NCBI GenBank assembly: GCA_946894095.1
Contig: OX335657.1
Coordinates: forward strand, 17,546,001-17,610,000
Length of the DNA stretch: 64,000 nt
Reading direction: 5' to 3'
Source of the DNA: Incurvaria masculella
Taxonomy: Eukaryota; Arthropoda; Insecta; Lepidoptera; Incurvariidae
Made by a program: the position numbers and the translations under genes. Shown here piece after piece: positions 10,151 through 22,100 of this stretch (position 1 is the stretch's first letter; each line of letters starts with the position of its first letter). Below the pieces are notes generated by a model. That model searched no databases and was not told the origin of the DNA. It saw only the letters and a program-made list of their open reading frames with translations.

Positions 10151-13100
10151 GTACGTTACCAGCACCAGTGCTTGCACGAGCAGGGAACTACTTCACACAC
10201 CCTGACACACAACATCTGACCTGCCGTCGCGCGCAGAAGGCCAATCCTGGGATTTTTTTTATGTTAAGCGGCATATGGCGCGCGCCAGACCTCCCAAAAA
10301 AGGCGCCTCACGACGCCAATGAGCTTTCGGACACTCACAGAGGCTGCGAAAACCATGTCGGTCAGCCAGGTGCTTCTTCGCACCATGTTTTTCGATTCCA
10401 TGGTTTATCAGAGTGTTCTCAAGAAAGGAATTCTCTTTCCGAATTCAACACTAACGAGAAATTACATATCCATTTCCATAAGCGATCCGTAAAAGCGTTA
10501 TAATAGATCGGAAGTTATTAACTGATTCCGGAGTGTGTATTCCGTACGTAAACTAATTAGCACAATTATTGGCCTCCTGTTGGCCTGTTCTTGGAATGCC
10601 TTGATGAGGAATCTGTCAGTCGTGGAAAAATGAAAATGAAAATGTTTATTATTGATAAATGCTTAGTCTATATACAATCGGATAGCTTATACTTATTTAA
10701 TTTCTTAGTTTTATGCTATACTAATTAGTAAATATAAGTAATGTTAATTAATTTAATGAATGTAAAGAAAGAATAGTGAAAGTAATGAATAACAAAAAAA
10801 TTGCAAGTAAAATAAGATAAGTAAAATAAAATAAATAAAATAAACAACATTATCAACAAAAGGACCAAACACAGCTATGACTAGGCTGACATATTACTAA
10901 TGCTAGTCGCTGATTTTAAGTTTGGCCTGTTTCTTATAAGTGACGTGTTGTAATAATTGTGGTTATATTAGGTATAAAACTCAAGATAAAAAGAGACAAA
11001 CCAGTATATACATATCTCACACAAATAGGTACTAACAATTTTAAGTTGAAAATATTTATTATAAATATGTTAATATTTATTTTATTCTCAATATAGATTT
11101 TTTAATATAATCTCGGACAAACTTTACAAAACAAAGGTAGGTAAACGAACAGAACAAGTACGAACAAAACGTGCTTTGGGCGATGTCTTGGATGAGCGAA
11201 AAACCGCTTTTATAGCAGTGGTCAAAGCGCTTTTCTCGACGGAAAGTTTCCAGAGCTTAAAAAACCATTTCAATGATTCAAGGTTTTCCGTTGCTTTCAA
11301 AACCGCTATAAAAGCAGTTTTCTCGACTAAAAGATTCCTGATTCCTGAGTACGGAATTCCAAGAATACGTCGTGAACGCACACCACGACTGCATACTACG
11401 TGACCGCAGCATTGTCCAACTTGTTCAAGTTTATCGCTAGAGACTATAATAAAAGAGTAATTTCTATTCAGGAAATAGTGCCAAATTGAATCCAATGTAT
11501 AGCAATTCAAACATTCTCGTGTATGCAACAAATCTTAAATGTGTTATCTCAAATTGAATTCACCATACAGTTCTCTTTCTTTGTTAATATCGGGGACACC
11601 GATGCTACTTTTTAGCAACTGTCATATAAGTTGGTTCCGAACGTATCCAGTCTATACAGAAAAAAGCGTTTATTTCCTAATATAGGTCTAGCGGTTTTGT
11701 TACAACCTGTATATCAGTAACTGCTGCTACAACATCTATATCAGTAAAAACTGCACCGTGACTTTTACCACAGACGGTGAACATACCTGACGCGTACGCG
11801 GACCCGCGATTCGACCCCCGCGTGGACGCGGCCACCGGCTTCAAGCACGACACCATCCTCTGCATGGCCATCAAGAACTCCGACGGGCAGATCATTGGCG
11901 TCATACAGGTACGGGCTGTCACCCGCCATACGGTTGGATAGGTGACGGTGATATTCGATTTACGCGTCACGCTCGATGTGAGTCGCTTCTAGAAGATGAA
12001 TCCTCTCTCTAATTAGTTCTTTTTTGTATGCGACTTGACGTGCATGGCTAATACCACACAACTTACCGTAATGATATTAGCCCAATACATCACATTCCCG
12101 AAGGAATTAGGTGCCATGCCAGGACCTTCCCTTAATGAACACGGCTACATTGAACTGGTTGGAAAACACTGACATTTTTTTATTGCCGCTTCGACCATCT
12201 TTTCATCCAATGCGATGGTACCAAACCAGGCGGGCTCAAACCGTACCACTTAGTAGGGGAAGGGGACCTACAGTTTTACATGGATTCCGAACCAGGGAGC
12301 AGCTCGCATTCCTGACGAAATGCACTTATCGAACTCGGAAAGAGAAAGAAAGTGGTGCATGTCGGAATTGAACTCAGACTTCTGGTACGCTAGGCCAGTT
12401 AGCCACTAGGCTACGAGCCGGTCATTAGGTTGCTGACTAGATTAACAGATTAGGTTAGCCGTGAATTATGAACTGCGTTAGAACAAAGTCTAATGGAGAG
12501 AGAAGAACTCAATGAATTGAAAAAAAAAATGATTTGACTGCGAATCTAAAAGAAAAGGTAATTGAACACTAACGAATCCGAATTGAAATTGTCTCTGGAT
12601 AGCGGTAATATTTTGGGAAGTGCTAAGTCAAATTGACGAAAAACGCAATACAAAGAATTGTGTAATAGTGGAAGAAGAACATAAAAACTGTAAATTTTGC
12701 AATAGCCCAATTAAATTGAATTTAATGAACAAACACACATATTGTAAAAAGATGCATACATGTAAGGCATTACATAATAAACATTACACAAGTAAATGTA
12801 AAAAGCCTTCACTTTTCTAGTGTCAACACCTACATCAAGCTTTTAAAACAAATCCGACAGGAGTTGAATTAGGGTAAAATTTTTCACTCGCGTACACAAC
12901 TTGCTTCAATCTAAAATACTACGGCTTATATCAGGACGATCGTTTTGTGGTATTAGCCATCCATGTCAATTTAACCGTATAACTAAGCCTGTGTCCATCC
13001 GTCCGTCTGTCAGCGGGCTGTATCTAATTAACAGTAATGAATTCACATTATTATACTAGCAAATGCGTATAGTTTGTTTCCTTTAAGTTCCTGAACCTTA

Positions 13101-16100
13101 TCGAATGAGAACATGAAAAAAAAAATGTATAATTTCCAGCTAACGTTCTACCAGTATAGTTAAAAAAAATTAGAAAAATTTGTTTTGCAAGGAAAAAAGT
13201 CAGGTCTCAAACGTATTCTTTTTCAAGTTTGCTGCTGAAATTGACAGTAACTGATATTGATTTAAATATCATTTTAAGGCTGTCGTGAATTCACAGGAAA
13301 TCTAAGATTTGAACATTTTAAGAAATGCATTCTTTGTCACTTGGCCAAGGCACAATTTTATACGGCGACTGCCGTCAAAATATTAAAATCGTTTTCCAGG
13401 CCCTTACGTTTCCCTACCCCTAAACGTTGTCAGAGTTTAATTACATTTTTTTATCACTTGAGAAAGCATTGTTCTACATATCAGTATCATTTCAGTAAAA
13501 AAAACTCGAAAATGAAGGTAAATAAAAAAACCGGCCAAGTGCGAGTCGGACTCACACACGAAGGGTTCCGTACCATCGTACAAGATTTAACACAAAAAAA
13601 TCAGGATTACCCCCCTTTAGTTTTTATATTTTTTTTATTTTACCTATGTGTTGTCATAGCGGCAAAATAAATACACACTCTGTGAAAATTTCAGCTGCCT
13701 ACCTATTACGGATACAGCCCTGTGACAGACGGACGAACGGACGGACGGACGGACAGCGGAGGCTTAGTAATAGGGTTCCGTTTTCACCCTTTGGGTACGG
13801 AACCCTAAAAAAGACAACTTTTGCCAATGTTTATTAGCCAATATTTTTCAATATAAAAGGTTTATTAAAAAAAAAAATATGGACATAGATTTCTACAATA
13901 TTTTATATTTTAGAATCGAAGGTTATGCGGGTTGGTTGATCGAAAGATTTATTCTGAGCTGCTCTAACCAAGCGACGACGAGCTCTGGCTATTTCGTCTC
14001 AATCGCAAAAACCGGCCAAGTGCGAGTCGGAGTCGCACACGAAGGGTTCCATCGTAAAAGATTTATTACAAAAAAATCAAGTTTTTTTTGTAGGGGGGAC
14101 CCCCTTTAATTTTAATTATTTTGTAATCTTACCTATTTGTTACACACTCTGGGAAAATTTCAGCTTTCTACCTGTTATGGTTACTGAGATACAGCCCTGT
14201 GACAGACGGACGGACGGACGGAAGGACGGACGGACGGACGGACAGCGGAGGCTTAGTAATAGGGTTCCGTTTTCACCCTTTGGGTACGGAACCCTAAAAA
14301 TTAGTAGAAAATGTTTATGCAAAAGGCTGGTCTTAGTTATAATCGAAAAATAAATGGTGCCCCCATTTAAGGACACGTAATTTTGTGTAGGCGAGTCCGA
14401 CGGGCACATGGCCCGTTTTTAAAGATCAACTAACAACGCAACAGCCTTTGTGCCACAAGATGCGTTCGGCACTGGCAATGCCTTGTGCGCTGCGTGTGTT
14501 GACCTCTGTGTGCTCTCCGCTGCCGCAGTGCGCTGCAATGCGACGTGTCTACTGGATTCGAGCGCTTCGCAATATAAACATTCTTGTTTGTTTTCAATTT
14601 ATATTCGCTATGGGATCGTGGCTTTAAATTTCAAGTAACCGAATGCTCGCGTGTATTTTTTAGTGTTCGGTTCTTAGGGGCTGTGAATATTTTTTGAATT
14701 CACAGGTGTCTCTTATAAAAACTTTACAGTAAGCATAGTTTATTCCTTTAGTTGGGTTTGGAGATAATATTATATTATTAGATCTTAAATTTAAAAAGTC
14801 ATAGATCGCCGAGTTGTTGACGAGCACTTTATGTTAGCTGTCAAAGGGATGATTCTATCTAGTTAAATCTCTTTTATTCTGTAGGGTGTTATTTCTTTAT
14901 AATAAGTCCTTTTCAATCTTTATCCTTGTGGGAAATGCTTTTTTCGCAATCTAGAAATGTTACTTTTTCCCTTATTTTTTTAACACTGGACATAGATGTC
15001 TAATACCACACCCAAAGGCATATTAGCCAACCACAACACATTCCTGAAGTAGTTTGATGCCATTTCAGGACCTTCCTTTTACATACACGGCAACATTGAA
15101 CGGATGAAAAACATGAACAAATTTTCATTACCGCACCGACGATTCGGCACGTATTTCATCCAATGCGATGGTACCAACCCGGGCTGGCTTTACCACCCTG
15201 CCACCTATAGGAAGGGATCCTACAATTTTCCATAGATTTCGAACCACGGGAACAGCTCGAATCCGTAACGTAACGCGCTGATGCAACTCAGAAAGAGAAT
15301 AAAAGTGTTCAAAGGTGGTCGACTATCTATAAATAAATTTGTTCGGAACCCTCGGTGCGCGAGGCAGACTCTTACTCGTCCGGTTTTTTTGTGTTAATGT
15401 TTATAAATGTGCATTTCTATGGTCTTCTCAGGTCGCTGTGTCCCGTGAGATTATACTACCGCTGTTTTTTTCCGTAACATAGAAAAATTTCATCACTAGT
15501 GAAATTTAAATACCATAGTTATGAAGACATCACTGCGACGTTGCCTGTACCACTGTCCCATGCAAAGATAAGACTAGACCCCCGTTTAGTTTTGATCGGT
15601 TCATTGCAGTACGGTTCATGCGCACACAAAGGTTGTGCTATTCCGAGGCCTATAAATTATTCGTATTTTTGCACGTACCGTGTCTAAGCGATAGAAATTG
15701 GGTGTATTCCCTGTAGATACCAGATAGGACGGCTCCTACGTTATGAGGGTAAGCCTTTTGAAATTTATGTGCCGCTCAGGGTAGTAAATTTATGTCCACG
15801 TTGTTATCTGTTTCGTGGGAAGGTGCCTAAAATATGAATATGCTTTGCCCGTATTCTTGGCTTGAATGAAGCATTGCTTTGGTTTGTAGGTTACATTGGG
15901 TTCGCTTTTCTACTATTATAACAATTCTACTGACTTTAAAAGACCCTATAAAATAGAGACCCTATAGAAATTGACCATTGAAAAAGTTGACTAATGATTT
16001 GCCAATGATGTTTTTAAGAACACGGAATTACTGGCGAGCTTATTGCTTATCATCTACCTGTCTAACATATCACCGAAACGATATTTTGCGTTTTCTCACG

Positions 16101-19100
16101 ATGGTTGGTGTTAACGCTTTTATAAAAATCGAGAAAAGATGATCACCTACCATGCTACCAGTTATAAAACCAACACGTCTTGGGTTGAGGAACGCGACCT
16201 ACGAACGCCTGTACAATAAATTGTATAATTTAGTGCGATTAATATTGCATTGTCACAATTTGACAGCTGATCAACAAGTTCGACGGTCTACTGTTCACCA
16301 AGAACGACGAGAACTTCGTCGAGGCGTTCGCGATCTTCTGCGGCATGGGCATCCACAACACGCACATGTACGAGAAGGCCATCACCGCGATGGCCAAGCA
16401 GAGCGTCACGCTCGATGTGAGTCGCCTCTGGAACATTAACCGTCTCTCTGATTAGTTCTGTGACAATATCACCTTTCAACATTGGTCCAAAACCCACCCT
16501 CGCTACTCCCCTTTTCAGGACTTGGGCAAATTCACGATAGGAGTCCGTACTCTCACAGCTACTCTACTGACGGTATCAGTGTTTGGTACCACAACACCCG
16601 CATGAACGAGAATGTCAAACTGATGACACCGTGATTATGTATGTGTGGTGGAAGGTTATTTTCGTCTTCAAGGTTATTCATCTTAACAGTAATCTATTCT
16701 TCTTATTGTCGAGAGACTTTATTGACTACTCCGACCCTCCAGTCTTTATGTGTAACCCTGTTTGCAGCTGCCTAATCGGTCTAGTACTATTTTATCGATA
16801 TATTTAAAATTAATTTGAGGTTATGCAACGATATATACATTCAAGCATTGCAATCAGAATTTGAAGATTGATTTTTGGTCTGGTCCCATAACTTGACGTG
16901 TGGGTTTGTCCTCCGCAGGTGCTGAGTTACCACGCGTCCGCATCCATTGACGATGCGCAGCGGTTGCGCGTGAGTATTCTTGTAAGTTCTTCTGTCTTCA
17001 CTGGCATTTTCACACACACGCACACCATAACGCCTACAACAATTGGAGTTGCCATATAATTTGCCCGCTCTGTACGAATCATATCATGCAGTTTGGAATT
17101 GCGTCACTCCTCATACATACTTAATTAAAGTAAAACATTTATCTAAGACGTGTACGTTGCTTACACATGTGATCGATTTTGACCTACCGACCCGCTTTTT
17201 GCCATATAATTGTGGTTTAAATAAACTCATTGCAAGCATGTCTAAATAAGATCTCCTTCAAAAATATCCTTGTTGCGACGGTATATTGTTATTGTGTCAA
17301 CATTAGTCATTTCTCAGCTATTTCATTGCCGTTTCTTGTTAATTCATCATTCATAGGGCAGTTCAACAATCAAAAGGGAAGAAAAATTAAATATTTCTCA
17401 AATTCTTTTGCATATTGCCTACCATGTGGTTCTGACATGTTGCCAATTGGAGCAGGCCAGACCCCACATACAACACCCGTTTACGAGAATCACGCCGGGA
17501 CTGACACGGCTCTCTGTACCATATTTAGGGTAAGAGGCGACGATTGCCTGAGAAATTTTACAGGTTAGCGGGCAAAGGATATGAGGGTAAATTAATGGGT
17601 CATGTCGAACACATATATGATTAACAAGATGGGGCGAAAATGCAGAACAAACAAGCTTCTAGATGCAGCAATTCTCGATACATTCTTGTTAGTTTCGTGT
17701 TAGTTTATTATTTACTTCGCTGTCGATTTTGTCAGCATACCAAGTACCTAGTAGCGCACTTAGAGCAATTCGCAAAATTCGATTAAGGGGTTTGTCCATG
17801 CGTGTGCATGAGGCCAAAGTCGTTCTTCGGTATTTCTATTACTACCCAAAAATAGGAAGACTGTACTGGCGAGTCACACTAAACAATTATATATTTGCTT
17901 ATTATAAATGGCAACTTTTTCCACACATACCTACTCACAATCATGTTATAAATTCCATGTTTGAAAAATGTTACGGCTTTTCACGCGGCAGGAAGAGAAG
18001 GAAAGCCGTAACATTTTTGAAACATGTCTAACGACAGCGGTAATCTCAAAAGTGTCATAATAAATTACAACTTATTTTTGTAATTGTTTAGTTAGATTAA
18101 ACCCCCAACTGCTCAATGTGTTTGCCACTACAATTAGTTTGTAATTTCATATTTTAATGAGTTAAGCAGAAAAATCTACAAATGACCCAAGCGCCATCTA
18201 TTTAGATGCACACGCGCCTATCAGTCATTCTGAGTTTTCACCTTTACTCTATTACTGTCTTCGAATGTTACATAAAAGTTATGATCTGGAACATCAACCA
18301 CATCTACATATGCACTCACTTGGTTCCAGACGCTCCGGATACCATCGTCGGCTCACTACCGCCTGCACGAGCTAACGTTTGACGACCTGAGCATGGCGGA
18401 CGACGACACGCTCAAGGCGTGCCTGCGAATGTTCATGGACCTGGACTTCGTGGAGCGGTTCCACATCGACTACGCGGTGCTCTGCCGCTGGCTGCTCAGC
18501 GTCAAGAAGAACTACCGAAACGTCACGTATCACAATTGGCGGCACGCGTTCAACGTGGCGCAGATGATGTTCGCCATTCTCACAGTGAGTGTCTGATAGT
18601 GTACCTATATTGTCGAGGTAATGTAATATGTTCACACTTATCACAGTGAGTTTCTGAAAGTGTATATTGTGATTGACAACTTACGGCTTTCACGCGGCGG
18701 GAGGAGACATTCTCTGACGTTCCGAGCTGATTGTTGCGCCCGTTGTTAAGGGGGCTGCCGCCACTTCCGTACGCAGCAGCTGACAGATAACAGGCTAAAC
18801 GATCAGCTCGAAAAGTCGGAGAATGTCTCCTCCCCCGCTGCATGTAAAGCTGTTAGTTTTTAAACATGTTTAACGACCATGGTAATCTCAAAAGTGTATA
18901 TTGTCTCTGTAATGTAAGATGTCCGCTGTTCTTACAGTAAGTGTCAGATAACGTTTGCTATTGTTGGTGTGGTGTAATATATTACACCACACCACAGTGA
19001 GTGTGAATGTTTGCTAATGTCGCTGTAGTGTGTAAGAAGTTCTCTATTCTCACAATGAATCAGATAATTTTCGCCTTTGTCGACGTATCTATTGGAAGTT

Positions 19101-22100
19101 ATTCGCTATAGATAATCGTAAGAAATGTTTGTAAATTTCACACAGAAGGCGAAGTAATAATAACTAGAGCCACATGGAAATTACTCTTCTTTACTTCGTA
19201 CTATTTCTTATTCAGCGACCACGGTATTTACGCTCCTGCTTTCTTTAATTCCTTAAAATATTAGCTGATTCGTCGAATAAAATACAGTTGGAACAAGAAT
19301 TACAATCCCTCAGTTTGGGATGCAAAATATTATTTCCATAGTGTCCTCTTGATTGTAATATTGTATCCGTTACTACTGACGTATTACAGCGTTTTCTATG
19401 CCACCGTTTACGCCATTACATCTAAAAAGCATAATTTCCTTCTTAAAATTCGCGCTGCAAATAATGAGCAGCGCCAGCTCAAATCAGTCATGCTAGGCAA
19501 TTGCATTTGAGCTGCGGTTATATCAAGCTCTAGACACTAAGCTAGGATAGGAGTATTTTTTAGATCGAAAATGAAAATGCGCAGCAACTGCTCACTGCCA
19601 CAATCCGTCGTTTTCCTATTCTAAAATACAATGTTTCATATTGACCACTTGTGGTTTCATAATTCCGTTTGTGGTCAACAGACTATCAATTCTTCCCATT
19701 GTATTTATTTGCCGTAATGGTATTGCGAGTGAATGCTACATAGATAATGTTCTTGGCTTCCAGGAGACCCAGTGGTGGAAGATCTTCGGTGAGCTGGAGT
19801 GCCTCGCGCTGGTGATCGGCTGCTTGTGTCACGACCTTGACCACCGGGGAACCAACAACTCCTTCCAGATCAAGTCAGTCACTCACATCTTAAATGTATC
19901 ACTCACAATTCAGCTGAGTAAATTCAGAATTTAGTAAAAAATGCTAAAACCTAACAGTGGCACTATATAATAGTATTAAATAATATAGTATTATTATCTA
20001 ATAATAAGACAAAAAAAGGGCGAAACATGGCTTAATAATAATCATGATTCCGTGTCTTTTAATAGTTACAAGGTTACCAGTTACACGTTGAATGGCAGAA
20101 TCACACATGCCCATTTTTAATGGGGTTTAAAAATGAGCTTGGCTTCAGTCAACGTGCCAGATTGGTTCTGCTTGTTTGCGAAATAATTTAAACACAATAC
20201 TTCTCTTTGTAGGTAAATGTCTTTGTTTATCCTCAAATTTATAAAATACTGCCTTCCTTGTGGAATTTAAACCTCTTTCCGTATTGAAATATTATACATT
20301 TTCCAAGTGAACACTTTGGCATACCAACTGATCACTTTGAAATACAAATTGAACTCATCTACATTCCAACTGAATGCTTTCACATACCCACTGTAGACTT
20401 TGATATACCAACTGAGCGCTTTGAAATACCAACTCAACGCTCTCGTCTAACAGGGCTTCGTCGCCGCTGGCGCAGTTGTATTCGACGTCCACGATGGAGC
20501 ACCACCACTTCGACCAGTGCCTGATGATCCTCAACTCGCCCGGCAACCAGATCCTGCAGCACCTCAGCTCTGACGACTACGAGCGAGTCATCAAGGTCTT
20601 GGAAGACGCCATCCTCTCTACGGACCTTGCCGTCTACTTCAGGTGAGGTCTCCAATGACGACGATACATGCATAAAATATGTTCACCTGCTCAAAATTAT
20701 TTTTAGCTTCTTGCCAATGATGTCAAAGGTATTTAAGTAAAAAAAGCTGATGAGGATTATCACGAATACTTACCGAGAAAAAAAGTAATACCCAACCTCC
20801 AATTTGGAGTCCAGCTCCATTTGTTCAATGGTATTTGTAAAATAAACAATCTGACCTGCTTTACTACTTATTTATATGGCAATCATAGTAGACATAAATA
20901 CTCTTCTAAATAAAAACTGGTGGATTGTGCTTTCCATGAAATCAAGGCAGGTGTACCACAGGGGTCAGTGCTCGGACCTGTGTAACGCACAATCTATACT
21001 GTAGACCTTCCCGAAGTACCAGGAGTAAAAAAGCCACGCTGATGATAATACTATGATATGATACCTCCTCCTAAGACCCGGAGATATTTCAATTAGTTCG
21101 AAATCACATAGGCGGCCTCTTATTTTAGGTACACGATTAAAACTAGTGTTCCCGTCAATGCTATATTTCATTGAATTTATTTAAACTTCTTGTACTTAGT
21201 CAAACTATGACAATATGAATATGAAATAAACACAGCCCTAAATGCTACTGCCAAAATCATTAGTTAATTTTAAGGCATGGAGGTGAAAAATGTATGGAGA
21301 AATAATTTCCATTCAACGAGCGTGCAAAAAATAATGCCACGCGACTTACAACATTATATTGCCGTACACATTTGTAGCATAGTGATGAAAACCGAGAAAA
21401 ATCCAATTTGAAGTCTCCCAAATTGGTAGGTAAACTGATAAAGATAAGAATTATTCTTAAATATACCAGATGGGCGTTAGTGCGGAGACCAAACAATTTA
21501 TATGTCGAAACAAAGGCCAAATTCTTCCGGCGGCACAATTGACGTGTCGACACTTTTTTAGTTCCATCCGTTCTCCTGTTATTTCTCCACATCCTTGGTT
21601 TAAGGCAAATTGAATTGAATTGGTTTCGGTAATGTTTCCACGGTCGCCCTATAATCGAGACGGCGCCGCAGGAGGCGCGACGCGTTCATCTCGCTGGTGG
21701 CGGGCGAGCGCGGCGTGTCGGCGGCGTGGGCCGGCTGCGCGGAGCGGCGCGGGCTGCTGCGCGCGATGCTGATGACGGCGTGCGACCTCGCCGCCATCAC
21801 GAAGCCGTGGCCGGTGGAGCAGCGCGTCGCGGCGCTCGTCGCGGGCGAGTTCTTCCGGCAGGGCGACCTCGAGCGGCACGGGCTCAACATCACGCCCATT
21901 GTGAGTGTGCTGCCCGGCTGGCAACCGATCGACGTCTGAAAGAAAGGGCTAAATGAATGTTTTCTGGATGTCTTATTACACCTTTCGTACTGTTCCATAA
22001 AATGTACGCAGATCCATCGTATTTTTCAAATAAAATTATAGTGTGTTTTTGCATTGACGCACCACTCTGGGCGTGGAGTAAGCAGCCCTAATGGTGAAAT

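Noticed and set aside
12620..12820. Cys/His-rich 66-codon frame
   Set aside because: The spacing does not fit a known zinc-finger class and the frame lies inside an intron of the phosphodiesterase gene.
16590..16625. Second copy of exon C coding sequence (CACAACACCCGCATGAACGAG)
   Set aside because: It fits the retroelement-tail block seen at 17461 and 23100 (ACAACACCCGTTTACGAG) better than the exon.
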